From Thalassovita mediterranea (GTDB taxonomy: Bacteria; Pseudomonadota; Alphaproteobacteria; Rhodobacterales; Rhodobacteraceae): a stretch of DNA of 64,000 nt. The translations under genes and the position numbers were made by a program. The notes under the pieces are model-generated. The model did not search any database. It saw only the letters and a list, made by a program, of their open reading frames with translations, and had not been told where the DNA came from. Every line of letters begins with the position of its first letter. The stretch's first letter is position 1. The stretch covers positions 558,001 through 622,000 of the forward strand of contig NZ_CYSF01000006.1 of assembly GCF_001458435.1 (NCBI RefSeq). The letters are read 5' to 3'. Below are positions 1 to 8,431 of the stretch, piece by piece.

Positions 1-1
1 G

Positions 2-361
2 TCGCCCGGCGTGTTCCTGAACACCACCAACGACATGCGCATCAACCGTGAAGAGATGTTTGCGCCGCTGACCTCTGTGATCAAAGTTGGCAGCTATGAC
101 GAGGCGCTAGCCACCGTCAACGACACCAACTTTGGCCTGACCTCGGGCATTGTGACCAAATCGCTGGCCCGCGCGACGCACTTCCGCCGCAATGCGCAGA
201 CCGGTGTTGTCACCGTGAACCTGCCTACCGCAGGCACGGACTACCACGTGCCGTTCGGCGGTCGTGGCGACAGCTCCTACGGTCCGCGTGAACAGGGCAA
301 AGCCGCGGCAGAGTTCTACACCACCGTGAAAACCGCCTATATCAGCGCAGGTGCTGTCTGA
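2..361 (+). CDS. aldehyde dehydrogenase, C-terminal part (cut by window start)
   Basis: The frame is open from the window edge, so only about the last 119 residues are visible. They contain the aldehyde dehydrogenase C-terminal signature: an EEMFAPL segment, an NFGLTSGI segment, and the closing VPFGGRGDSSYGPREQG stretch. That last stretch resembles alpha-ketoglutaric semialdehyde dehydrogenases (NAD(P)+-dependent oxidation of a semialdehyde to the acid). The catalytic cysteine and the cofactor loop lie outside the window. The stop overlaps the next start (TGATG at 359-363), so the two genes are translationally coupled. Substrate is inferred only from resemblance and from neighbours that look like amino-acid or betaine catabolism. 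Confidence 0.85.
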   Translation, partial: SPGVFLNTTNDMRINREEMFAPLTSVIKVGSYDEALATVNDTNFGLTSGIVTKSLARATHFRRNAQTGVVTVNLPTAGTDYHVPFGGRGDSSYGPREQGKAAAEFYTTVKTAYISAGAV

Positions 362-1341
362 TGCTGATTGATGGTCTTCAATACGCCAACTGGTCGGAGA
401 AGATCTTCCGCCAGCTTCGTGAAGGGGGCGTGGATGCAATCCACGTCACCATCGCCTACCACGAAAACTTTCGTGAAACGGTTCTGAACTTTGAAAAGTG
501 GAACCGCTGGTTCGAAGAGTATCCGGACCTGATCATGAAAGGCCTGTGGGCCAGCGACATCGACAAGGCGCGTGAAACTGGCCGCACGGCAGTATTCTTC
601 GGGTTTCAGAACCCCTCGCCCATCGAAGACGACATTGGGCTGGTCGAAATCGTTCACACCCTTGGCGCACGCTTCATGCAGCTGTCCTATAACAACCAGT
701 CGCTGCTGGCGACCGGCTGTTATGAGGCCGAAGATCCCGGCATCACCCGCATGGGTAAAAAGGTCATCAAAGAGATGAACCGCGTGGGTCTGGTCATCGA
801 CATGAGCCATTCTGCCGATCGTTCCACCATCGAAGCGGCAGAGCTGTCCGAACGTCCAATCACCATCACCCACGCCAACCCGCATGAATGGGCACCGGCA
901 TTGCGCAACAAACGGGACAACGTGTTGCGCGCGGTGACGGAAAACGGCGGCATGCTGGGCTTCTCAGTCTACCCGCACCACCTGAAGGACAAATCCGACT
1001 GCACGTTGGAAAGCTTCTGCGAAATGGTGGCGCGCACTGCCGACAAATATGGTGCGGAACATCTGGGGATCGGCACAGACCTGTGTCTGGATCAACCCGA
1101 CAGCATCGTCGAATGGATGCGCGTTGGCCGCTGGACCAAGGAAATCGACTACGGCGAAGGATCCAAATCCGCGCCCGGTTTCCCGCAAATGCCCAGCTGG
1201 TTCGAAGACAACCGCCACTTTGGCAACATCGAGAACGGCCTGAAGGCCGTGGGAATGAACGACGACGAAGTCGCCGGGATCATGGGCGGCAACTGGTACC
1301 GCTTTTTTGCAGAAAACTTCGAGCCACAAGCCAAAAGCTAA
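361..1341 (+). CDS. M19 (renal/membrane dipeptidase) fold protein with incomplete metal site
   Basis: 326 aa, aligning along its length with the M19 metallopeptidase family. The later metal ligands are present: His in IDMSHSAD, His in ITHANPHEW and Asp in GIGTD, followed by the family ending GGNWYRFF. The first half of the binuclear zinc site is missing. The usual DGHNDLP near the N-terminus is DGLQYAN, so the HxD pair is gone, and the usual GxEGGHS is GFQNPSP, so the bridging Glu is Gln. No signal peptide is visible, so it should be cytoplasmic. Classical two-zinc dipeptidase activity is therefore doubtful. It is coupled to the aldehyde dehydrogenase upstream and followed after 62 bp by a BCCT carrier. 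Related M19 proteins occur beside dimethylglycine catabolism genes in Pseudomonas, so a role in amine or betaine breakdown is possible. Confidence 0.85.
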   Translation: MLIDGLQYANWSEKIFRQLREGGVDAIHVTIAYHENFRETVLNFEKWNRWFEEYPDLIMKGLWASDIDKARETGRTAVFFGFQNPSPIEDDIGLVEIVHTLGARFMQLSYNNQSLLATGCYEAEDPGITRMGKKVIKEMNRVGLVIDMSHSADRSTIEAAELSERPITITHANPHEWAPALRNKRDNVLRAVTENGGMLGFSVYPHHLKDKSDCTLESFCEMVARTADKYGAEHLGIGTDLCLDQPDSIVEWMRVGRWTKEIDYGEGSKSAPGFPQMPSWFEDNRHFGNIENGLKAVGMNDDEVAGIMGGNWYRFFAENFEPQAKS

Positions 1342-1403
1342 CGGATTCGAAGAAATATTGTGGCCCCGGGTGAACAGGAGGGGCCACCACCAAGGAGGGA
1401 AGT

Positions 1404-2948
1404 ATGACGGACAAATCGTTGGAAACAAACGGTCAGGAAGGCAAGGTGAACAAGCCGCTTTTCCTGATCTCAGGGGGCTTTATCGGGCTGTTCTGTATCG
1501 CTGCGCTGGTCAACCTTGACGCGCTGTCAGCGGCTGTAGACTGGGGTTTTAACATCTCTGCCACGTATTTCGGACTGTACTGGCAGGTTCTGCTGCTGGC
1601 GACATTCCTGATCGGTCTACTGCTGTGCGTTCTGCCCGGCGGCAAAGCGATCCTAGGCAATCTGGCCGCGCCGGAATTTACCACATTCCAGTGGGGTTCG
1701 ATGATCATGTGTACGCTGCTTGCTGGCGGCGGCGTGTTCTGGGCTGCAGGTGAGCCGATTGCGCACTACCTGTATTCCCCGCCACTCTACGGCGCTGAAG
1801 CAGGCACGCCTGAGGCCGTAAATGCAGCCATGGCACAGAGCTTCATGCACTGGGGTTTCCTAGCCTGGGCCATCCTTGGTTCGCTGTCGACCGTAATGCT
1901 GATGCACTACCACTATGAAAAGGGTCTGCCTCTGGCGCCGCGCACCCTGCTATACCCTGTGTTTGGGGACAAAGCGATCAACGGCCCGATTGGTCTGATT
2001 GCTGATGCCTCATCGATCATCGCTGTGGTTGCGGGCACTGTTGGTCCTATCGGTTTCCTTGGGCTACAGGTCGCCTATGGTCTGGAGGATCTGTTTGGCA
2101 TCCCGAACGGGTTTGCAACGCAGTTCATGGTGATTGCGGCACTTGTCAGCATCTACACCATTTCTGCAATGACTGGCCTGTCGCGTGGCATTCAGCTCTT
2201 GTCCAAGATCAACGTCATTCTGGCCGCTGCACTGCTGCTGTTTGTGTTGATCGCAGGGCCGACCGGTTTTATCTTTGGCTCGTTCTTCTCTGGTTTTGGC
2301 ACCTACATTGCCAACTTCTTCCAGATGGCGCTGTATCGTGGTGATGCGGGTCTGTTTGGCGCACCTGGCTGGCTGGGCTGGTGGACTGTGTTCTTCTGGG
2401 GCTGGTTCATGGGCTATGGCCCGCTGATGGCGATGTTCATCGCCCGTGTCTCGCGCGGCCGTTCGATCCGTTCGATCATCATCATGCTGTCGATCATCGC
2501 GCCGATCGTGACCAACTTCTGGTTCACCATCATCGGTGGCACCGGCATCTCGATGGAACTGGCTGATCCGGGCACCATCTCGAAAGCCTTCGAAGGGTTC
2601 AACCTGCCTGCGGCGCTGCTGGCGATCACGTCAAACCTGCCGATGGGCTTCCTGATCTCGATCCTGTTCCTTATCCTGACCACGATCTTCGTAGCCACCA
2701 CCGGCGACTCGATGAGCTATGTGATCTCCGCCACCATGACCAAAGGCGACAACCCGCCGGCGGCTGTGCGTGTTTTCTGGGGGATCGCTATGGGGGTCAT
2801 GGCCGTGATCCTGATCTCCGTCGGATCGGGCGGTGTCTCCAAACTGCAGAGCTTTATCGTTGTCACAGCAGTACCTGTGTCACTGATTTTGCTGCCTTCG
2901 CTGTGGGATGCCCTGCGCATCACCTTGGCGAAAGGGAAAGAGAACTAA
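1404..2948 (+). CDS. BCCT family transporter
   Basis: 514 aa with about twelve hydrophobic segments, a usual BCCT length. A strong ribosome site (AAGGAGGGA, 1392-1400) precedes the ATG. The family signature is in the middle: a WTVFFWGWFMGYGPLM segment followed by FIARVSRGRSIR, and an earlier FWAAGEPIAHY segment. BCCT proteins are secondary carriers, often Na+- or H+-coupled, for quaternary ammonium compounds such as glycine betaine, choline or carnitine. Against the classical WAWWISW tryptophan box this protein has WGWFMGY, so two aromatic positions differ and the substrate may not be a standard betaine. It sits between catabolic genes, which suggests nutrient uptake rather than osmoprotection. 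Confidence 0.93.
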   Translation: MTDKSLETNGQEGKVNKPLFLISGGFIGLFCIAALVNLDALSAAVDWGFNISATYFGLYWQVLLLATFLIGLLLCVLPGGKAILGNLAAPEFTTFQWGSMIMCTLLAGGGVFWAAGEPIAHYLYSPPLYGAEAGTPEAVNAAMAQSFMHWGFLAWAILGSLSTVMLMHYHYEKGLPLAPRTLLYPVFGDKAINGPIGLIADASSIIAVVAGTVGPIGFLGLQVAYGLEDLFGIPNGFATQFMVIAALVSIYTISAMTGLSRGIQLLSKINVILAAALLLFVLIAGPTGFIFGSFFSGFGTYIANFFQMALYRGDAGLFGAPGWLGWWTVFFWGWFMGYGPLMAMFIARVSRGRSIRSIIIMLSIIAPIVTNFWFTIIGGTGISMELADPGTISKAFEGFNLPAALLAITSNLPMGFLISILFLILTTIFVATTGDSMSYVISATMTKGDNPPAAVRVFWGIAMGVMAVILISVGSGGVSKLQSFIVVTAVPVSLILLPSLWDALRITLAKGKEN

Positions 2949-2954
2949 GTTATG

Positions 2955-2978
2955 GTTGGGCGCCTTTGGGCGCCTAAC
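2955..2978 (+). other. intercistronic hairpin
   Basis: A 10-bp stem with one G-U pair and a 4-nt loop (GTTGGGCGCC / GGCGCCTAAC) lies a few bases after the BCCT stop. No T-run follows, so it is more likely an RNA-stabilising or processing hairpin, or a weak attenuator, than a full terminator. Confidence 0.55.
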
Positions 2979-3064
2979 ACTCTCGTCGTGTATTCGCGGC
3001 CTGTTTCCGGCATGTCGCCTTACCCCCCGAATGCACAACCGTTCTGACTGCAAAGGCCAAGAGC

Positions 3065-4768
3065 ATGACCGATATTCAACGCCGTGCCCCCAACACCGTT
3101 ATGCGCCTCGCGCGTTTGGGTTCCATCCACCAATCCCGCCTGTCATTCATGCGCGTGCTGACCCGTCGTCTGGCCCGTGAAGGCTGGCGTTTTGAGAAAA
3201 CCGCATTTGATGTGAATGACGCAGGCGAAGGCCATGCGGTTTACACCGTGCACGGTCCCGAACGTTCGTATTCACTGATTGCATTCGCCCACGATCTGCC
3301 AGCTGAAAAACGATCCGACCGCGTGATCGCGGAGGCATGGGATGCGACCTTTACCCTGTTTGATGGCATCCCCACTGCCCAAGACATCGAACGCCTTAGC
3401 AACAACATCCCGGTTCAAGAAGCTGGCCGCGTCACCGGAACAGAATTGTCCGTGTCGCGCGCCAACCGTTCCGTGCGACTGTGGGAACATGTGGTGTCCT
3501 GCCTAGCAGATGGACGCCAACCTGACCCCGAACAGATTAATGCCGTTGGCTATCTGATGCGCACCACTGCGGTCTATGGATCCGGCAAGCTGGGCGCGGC
3601 TGATCGCGAAATGATTGCCGACCGCCCCGAATTCGCCGCCCCGTTTCAGGTGGAAATGCTGTCGGTCTACCTGACCCGCTGGTTCGTGCTGGATTTGGTA
3701 CAGCATATGGCAAACCGTCGCGCTGCCGCAAACGGCACCACCGCTGCAAGCCTGTCGCCTGAACTGGGCCGTTCGATGGGGATCGGCAACTCTACCGGCC
3801 TCGGCATGGCACCGTTTCTGCTGAACCATCCGGTTCTGTTCAACAACTGGATTTCCGCCCGCGAAAACGCAATTCAGACCGTGCGCAGCCTGGCATCCGC
3901 CAGCCCTGAAGACGTGGCACTGTTCAAGTCGCTGGTCGCGCGCAGCAAAGTCACTATCGCTAAATGGCATTCTGAACATCCGATCCAGATCGAGAAGCTA
4001 CAGGGCCTGCGATCTGACGTGGCCAAGGTAGACGCCTATCTGGCTGCAGCAGATCTGACGGATGACCACCCTTGGGATAAGCTTTATCGTTGGGCAGCGG
4101 ACACGCTCTCGCTGGAGGGGCAGGAATGGATTGCCTCCCTGATCCTTGAACCCTACGGGGCATTGGTGGACGACTTTGCATGGGATATGGCAGCCGACAA
4201 CACCGCCACCTTCCGTATCGCTGGCGCGATGAGTGTGCGCGATCTGCGCGCCCTACTGACCGACGTGTATTCTTGGGCGATCGATACTGACTGGCAGAGC
4301 CCAGCCAACCGCGCCCGTGCGTGGTATGTTTCCGAAGAAAAACTGGAACCGCGGCTGGGTGAACGGTTCGAAGAGCCGATCGAGGAATATGAACAACCGC
4401 TGGCACCGGGTCGCGATGCCGCGCAGCTGTTCAAAGCGCTGTCCCACTGGCCGGATGAGGCACAGGTAGCCGACTTCCTACTGCGCCACCCCGAACACCG
4501 CCACGTACTGCGCCGTGCCCAGATCGTTGGCCGTGCGCCTTATGCGGAAATTCGCGACAACACGATTTCCGATCAGGTTCTGCCAATCGACATGCTGCGT
4601 TGCAAACTGGCCTTCTTTGGGGCCACGCAATTTGACCCGCGTTCGGATCGCTGGGTGCGCATCTGCATGTACGGCAACGCGCCGCTGCCGATGGAACTGA
4701 CCCCTGAAAACGCCGACTTCTGGGTATTCCCGGCTGCTGACACCAAACTCGAGGAGAGCGCAGCATGA
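3065..4768 (+). CDS. conserved-looking protein of unknown function, 567 aa
   Basis: I do not recognise the family. The protein has no signal peptide and no clear membrane segment, so it is probably a soluble cytoplasmic protein. The N-terminus is basic (MTDIQRRAPNTVMRLARLG). Further on are many Trp/Arg-rich helices and an acidic stretch (EERFEEPIEEYEQPLAPG is approximate, near residues 435-455). No nucleotide-binding or metal motif stands out. It overlaps the next gene by 4 bp (ATGA), so both are made from one message with the BCCT gene upstream. The coupling to a DUF3726-like protein and a dehydrogenase suggests an enzyme or accessory factor of the same catabolic route, but the reaction cannot be named. 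Confidence 0.85.
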   Translation: MTDIQRRAPNTVMRLARLGSIHQSRLSFMRVLTRRLAREGWRFEKTAFDVNDAGEGHAVYTVHGPERSYSLIAFAHDLPAEKRSDRVIAEAWDATFTLFDGIPTAQDIERLSNNIPVQEAGRVTGTELSVSRANRSVRLWEHVVSCLADGRQPDPEQINAVGYLMRTTAVYGSGKLGAADREMIADRPEFAAPFQVEMLSVYLTRWFVLDLVQHMANRRAAANGTTAASLSPELGRSMGIGNSTGLGMAPFLLNHPVLFNNWISARENAIQTVRSLASASPEDVALFKSLVARSKVTIAKWHSEHPIQIEKLQGLRSDVAKVDAYLAAADLTDDHPWDKLYRWAADTLSLEGQEWIASLILEPYGALVDDFAWDMAADNTATFRIAGAMSVRDLRALLTDVYSWAIDTDWQSPANRARAWYVSEEKLEPRLGERFEEPIEEYEQPLAPGRDAAQLFKALSHWPDEAQVADFLLRHPEHRHVLRRAQIVGRAPYAEIRDNTISDQVLPIDMLRCKLAFFGATQFDPRSDRWVRICMYGNAPLPMELTPENADFWVFPAADTKLEESAA

Positions 4769-5415
4769 GCCACTCATTGAACGAAATCGAAGCGATGAGC
4801 AAACGCGCCGCACGCGGCGCTGGCCTGTCCTGGGGCCTGTCCGAAGAGGCCGCCAAAGGTACGCGCTGGCTGTCGGCATTCGGTTTTCCGGGAACAGAAA
4901 TGCTGACCGAGCTGTTGCAGATGAACGACCGCATCCCGCCGATTGATGTATCGCCCGTCTCTCTCAGTGCGGATATCTGGCACGCCCCAACCCGCCGGAT
5001 GAGCCCGTTGATCGCAGGCGCATCGCTGTCGGACTGCGCCGTGCGCCTGTTGGAACGCGGCACCATCACCATGCAAAACGTCAGCCTGCCCTTGCTGGCG
5101 GTGCCCTTCATGGGCGGCGCGGCATTGCGCCTTGGCGTGCCCGTCGCCGCCGAATGGGACGGTGCGCGGGTTGCCACTGATGGCAAGCAACTGTGCGTGC
5201 AAGGCGAAGCAGAGGCGTTGCGATCCAAACATGCCGCCACGCTGGTCTTTTCTGCCCCTGCAGAAATGACCGGAAAACGCGAACCCGTCATGCGCGCCGA
5301 AGTGTGCGAAGATAGCTGGGACCAGCTGGGCAAATTTGCCCACCGCACCTTTGCCCCCGCCACCGAAGAAAGCCGCCTGCGCGGCGCGGGCGCGGGCGTT
5401 AGCGACAACGACTAA
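4765..5415 (+). CDS. DUF3726-like protein
   Basis: 216 aa. The N-terminus (SLNEIEAMSKRAARGAGLSW followed by GLSEEAAKG) resembles my memory of the DUF3726 family, whose function is unknown. There is no signal peptide, membrane segment or obvious catalytic motif. Its start overlaps the stop of the 567-aa gene, so the two are coupled and probably work together. The family assignment is from memory and should be treated as likely, not certain. Confidence 0.75.
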   Translation: MSHSLNEIEAMSKRAARGAGLSWGLSEEAAKGTRWLSAFGFPGTEMLTELLQMNDRIPPIDVSPVSLSADIWHAPTRRMSPLIAGASLSDCAVRLLERGTITMQNVSLPLLAVPFMGGAALRLGVPVAAEWDGARVATDGKQLCVQGEAEALRSKHAATLVFSAPAEMTGKREPVMRAEVCEDSWDQLGKFAHRTFAPATEESRLRGAGAGVSDND

Positions 5416-5422
5416 TCTCTTG

Positions 5423-5448
5423 TGCGGGTGGATCCTCCCCCACCCGCA
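5423..5448 (+). other. intercistronic hairpin
   Basis: A perfect 9-bp stem (TGCGGGTGG / CCACCCGCA) with an 8-nt loop sits in the 61-bp gap between the DUF3726-like gene and the dehydrogenase. It lacks a T-run. Like the hairpin at 2955-2978 it may protect or partition the operon message. Confidence 0.55.
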
Positions 5449-5476
5449 TCCGATGTGTGAAATAGAAAGATCAAAC

Positions 5477-6484
5477 ATGACCGCCACGGAAACACTCTCC
5501 CTCGCAGAAATCGAAACGCTCGCCTTTGACGCACTGGTCAAGGCAGGCACATCCGAAGAGAATGCCCGCCCCCTCGCCGTTGCCACCGCCATGACAGAAG
5601 CGGATGGCGTTGCATCGCATGGCCTTGCCTACATCCCGATCTATGCCCAGCACGTTGAATGCGGCAAGGTTGACGGGCAGGCAAAACCTGTTGTGGATCA
5701 ACCCCGCCCTGCCGTCGTCACCGTGGACGCGGCCACGGGTTTTGCCCATAGCGCCATCGATCTCGGCTTTGAAAAACTGATCCCGCTGGCCAAAGAAATG
5801 GGCGTTGCGGTTCTGGCTGTGAACAATTCCTACAACTGTGGTGTTCTGGGTGTGCACACCCAACGTCTGGCACAGGCAGGCCTGATGGGCATCGGTTTCA
5901 CCAACGCGCCAGCCTCCATCGCACCGTCGGGCGGCGCCAAGCCTGTTGTAGGCACCAACCCATTCTCCATCTCGGCCCCCGACGCTGAAGGGAACGCCGC
6001 GCTGCTGATCGACCAATCTGCCAGCACCATCGCCAAAAGTGAGGTGATGAAACACGCCCGCGAAGGCCAACCCGTGCCCGAAGGCTGGGTTCTGGATGCA
6101 AACGGCCAGCCCACCACCGATCCTGAGGCAGGCCTGAAAGGGTCCATGGTTCCCTCTGGCGGCTACAAAGGCGTGGGCATCGCGCTGACCGTGGAACTGA
6201 TGGCCGCAGCCATGACTGGCGCGACCCTCGGCTCTGTCGCCAGCCCGTTCTCTGGCACCGCAGGTGGCCCGCCGAAGACCGGCCAGTTTTTCATCGCGAT
6301 TGACCCCGAAGCCACATCCGGCGGTTTGTTCCAGGAAAAACTGGCGGCGCTGGTCGCATCGTTCCGCGACCAAGACGGGGCGCGCCTGCCCGGCGATGGC
6401 CGCCAGACTGCCCGCGTGCGCGCAGCAACAGACGGCGTGGCCGTAAACGCCGCCCTGCTAGAGAAAGTACGTGCACTGCTGTGA
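5477..6484 (+). CDS. Ldh2/YlbC-type malate/L-lactate/ureidoglycolate dehydrogenase family oxidoreductase
   Basis: 335 aa from the ATG at 5477, preceded by an AGAAAGA-type ribosome site. The frame is open further upstream, but that part reads through the intergenic hairpin. The protein matches the type-2 malate/lactate dehydrogenase family: an ADGVASHG substrate segment, a VGTNPFSISAP segment and a GYKGVGIALTVELM segment typical of the NAD(P)H-binding region. The family reduces or oxidises 2-oxo/2-hydroxy acids and also includes reductases of cyclic imino acids (delta1-piperideine- or pyrroline-2-carboxylate). Together with the semialdehyde dehydrogenase and BCCT carrier this leaves open a proline- or lysine-type betaine pathway. 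Substrate unproven. Confidence 0.88.
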   Translation: MTATETLSLAEIETLAFDALVKAGTSEENARPLAVATAMTEADGVASHGLAYIPIYAQHVECGKVDGQAKPVVDQPRPAVVTVDAATGFAHSAIDLGFEKLIPLAKEMGVAVLAVNNSYNCGVLGVHTQRLAQAGLMGIGFTNAPASIAPSGGAKPVVGTNPFSISAPDAEGNAALLIDQSASTIAKSEVMKHAREGQPVPEGWVLDANGQPTTDPEAGLKGSMVPSGGYKGVGIALTVELMAAAMTGATLGSVASPFSGTAGGPPKTGQFFIAIDPEATSGGLFQEKLAALVASFRDQDGARLPGDGRQTARVRAATDGVAVNAALLEKVRALL

Positions 6485-6518
6485 GCGACGGATAACAGCA
6501 ACGCGACAGCGCAATAAA

Positions 6519-6554
6519 AAGGCCGGTCATCCCATATCGGGAATGACTGGCCTT
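6519..6554. terminator. bidirectional terminator-like hairpin
   Basis: An A-flanked stem (AAGGCCGGTCATCCC against GGGAATGACTGGCCTT, with one bulge) lies between the convergent dehydrogenase and IclR genes. A-rich and T-rich flanks fit use on both strands. Confidence 0.75.
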
Positions 6555-6612
6555 CATTGTATTTGCAGACAGCACGTGGGCTTATCCCAACGTGATCATG
6601 CCAAACGAGATA

Positions 6613-7407
6613 TCAACTCTCTGTCCAATTCAGGGTCTGCCCATTGTAGTAGGCGGTCAGTTCATCCGCGAAAGTTTTGTAGATATCCATGACCTCATCA
6701 ACCGATGGTGCCTGCAGATTATCAATGCGTTCCATGTAAGGACAGTTCACGACCGAAATCGCGCGACAATCCTTATCGAACACGGGAAATACCAAGTTGG
6801 TGACCCCCAGAACGGTAGATGAGGGCATCCGCTCATATCCGACTTCGCGGATCCGTGCGACATGGTCCATAAACTCCGCACGGTCGATTTCTGGCTCTCC
6901 GGGTGCCAGCTGGTGGTCATCCAGCAGCTCGTCGATTTGCTCATCCGTTCGAAACGCTGCAAGCACACGACCAGTACCAGTATTGCCCAGACCGACAACG
7001 GATCCCGCCCGCAGCGAAAGCCCCCAACTCCACGGCGAGGAAACCGAGGCGACGATGACAATGCTGCCATTGCTTTCCATCCCCATATGGCAGGACTGCC
7101 ATGCCCGTTTGGTAATCACCCGCATCCGGGGAATCGCTATTTCCAACAAACGCTCCACCGGAGGGAGCCGCTGAGAGACCGCAAATAGCTTCAGGCTGAG
7201 CGAATAGAGGTCATCTTCGACGGAACGAATGACATAGCCACGCTGAACCAGCGTGGACAGCATACGGTAGATTTCACTCTGCGAGCGGTCCAGCGCCTTT
7301 GCAATGTCACCCTGGGACATACCGCTACCGCTAATCGACAAAAGTTCAATAATATCAAGGCCCTTTTCAAGGGCTGGCGCACTGTATTTGGTCGTTTTCT
7401 GTGTCAA
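6613..7407 (-). CDS. IclR family transcriptional regulator
   Basis: 264 aa. The N-terminal 60-80 residues form a winged helix-turn-helix (ALEKGLDIIELL, then MSQGDIAKALDRSQSEIYRML). The rest is the IclR effector domain, with the typical central GNTGTGRVLAAF region and a VFDKDCRAISVVNC segment near the end. It is transcribed divergently from the L-fuconate catabolic operon, with 260 bp between the starts. The simplest reading is that it senses L-fuconate, 2-keto-3-deoxy-L-fuconate or a related acid and controls that operon. Effector inferred from position only. Confidence 0.92.
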   Translation of the reverse strand: MTQKTTKYSAPALEKGLDIIELLSISGSGMSQGDIAKALDRSQSEIYRMLSTLVQRGYVIRSVEDDLYSLSLKLFAVSQRLPPVERLLEIAIPRMRVITKRAWQSCHMGMESNGSIVIVASVSSPWSWGLSLRAGSVVGLGNTGTGRVLAAFRTDEQIDELLDDHQLAPGEPEIDRAEFMDHVARIREVGYERMPSSTVLGVTNLVFPVFDKDCRAISVVNCPYMERIDNLQAPSVDEVMDIYKTFADELTAYYNGQTLNWTES

Positions 7408-7474
7408 TTCGCGCTCCTCCGCGGGTGGTTATAGCAAACTCGGCTCGTCTCTCAAGGCTAGCAACGGAAACTGA

Positions 7475-7514
7475 CATGTTAGCACTTCTTTCATGTTAGT
7501 ATTTACAGATAAAT
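7475..7514. promoter_or_regulatory. candidate IclR operator: direct repeat CATGTTAG
   Basis: CATGTTAG occurs at 7475-7482 and again at 7492-7499, a 17-bp spacing. An AT-rich imperfect palindrome (AAATGAATTATTT) follows at about 7511-7523. The site lies between the iclR-type gene and the SDR gene, close to the iclR start. Binding is inferred, not shown. Confidence 0.4.
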
Positions 7515-7667
7515 GAATTATTTGTATTTGGATAAAAGAGGAGTTGCTTGGAGGAGGAAAATTGGTGGCGCGTGAGCAACGCGCATCCGCAGCATTCGAG
7601 GAGGGCACAGCCCTGCCGTCACAACGCAAAGCGCACCAAATCCCCTTCATCTGAAATCGAGGACGAA

Positions 7668-8417
7668 ATGCTACAATCGAAGTACCGACTGGCCGGAAAA
7701 CGGGCCCTGATTACGGCCGCAGGCCAAGGCATCGGACGTGCAAGCGTCGAACGCTATGTCGCCGAAGGGGCCAAGGTCATCGCCTGTGACATCAACGAAA
7801 CCGCTCTGGCTGAATTGTCCGCCCTTGAGGGTGTCACTGCGCTGAAACTGGACGTCACAGATGCCGAAGCCGTCACACAGGCCGTGGCAGAGGCAGGCCC
7901 GCTGGACATTTTGTTCAACTGCGCTGGGTTTGTCGGCGCTGGGTCCATTCTGGAATGTGACGACGACCAGTGGGATTTCAGCTTCAACCTGAACGCCAAG
8001 GCGATGTTCCGGCTGGCCAAACTGGTACTGCCCGGAATGCTGGAAAACGGAGGCGGTGCCATTATCAACATGGCATCGGTTGCATCGTCGGTCAAAGGTG
8101 TCCCCAACCGCTTTTCCTATTGCGCCTCGAAGGCGGCGGTTGTTGGCCTGACCAAGTCCATCGCCGCGGATTTTGTCACCAAAGGCATCCGCTGCAATGC
8201 GATCTGCCCCGGCACCGTTGATAGTCCCAGCCTGCATGACCGCCTGCGCGCCACAGGTGACTATGAAAAATCGCTGCAAGACTTCATCGCGCGCCAGCCG
8301 ATGGAACGCATCGGCAAGGCCGAAGAGATCGCCGCGCTTGCCACATATCTGGCCAGTGATGAGGCCGCCTTCACAACGGGTCAGACGTTCGCCATCGACG
8401 GCGGTTGGACCATCTAA
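7668..8417 (+). CDS. SDR dehydrogenase, probable 2-keto-3-deoxy-L-fuconate dehydrogenase
   Basis: 249 aa from the ATG at 7668; the frame extends upstream but that part is not SDR-like. Nucleotide motif TAAGQGIG near residues 14-21, NCAG, catalytic Ser region, YCASK (Tyr-x3-Lys) and PGTV are all present. A CAGFVGAGSILECDDDQWDF segment and a SSVKGVPNRF segment closely resemble the 2-keto-3-deoxy-L-fuconate dehydrogenase of the Xanthomonas L-fucose pathway. That enzyme oxidises 2-keto-3-deoxy-L-fuconate at C4 with NAD+ to the 2,4-diketo acid. It is first in an operon with the hydrolase and dehydratase of the same route. Confidence 0.88.
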   Translation: MLQSKYRLAGKRALITAAGQGIGRASVERYVAEGAKVIACDINETALAELSALEGVTALKLDVTDAEAVTQAVAEAGPLDILFNCAGFVGAGSILECDDDQWDFSFNLNAKAMFRLAKLVLPGMLENGGGAIINMASVASSVKGVPNRFSYCASKAAVVGLTKSIAADFVTKGIRCNAICPGTVDSPSLHDRLRATGDYEKSLQDFIARQPMERIGKAEEIAALATYLASDEAAFTTGQTFAIDGGWTI

Positions 8418-8431
8418 CCGAGGAAAAGAAT

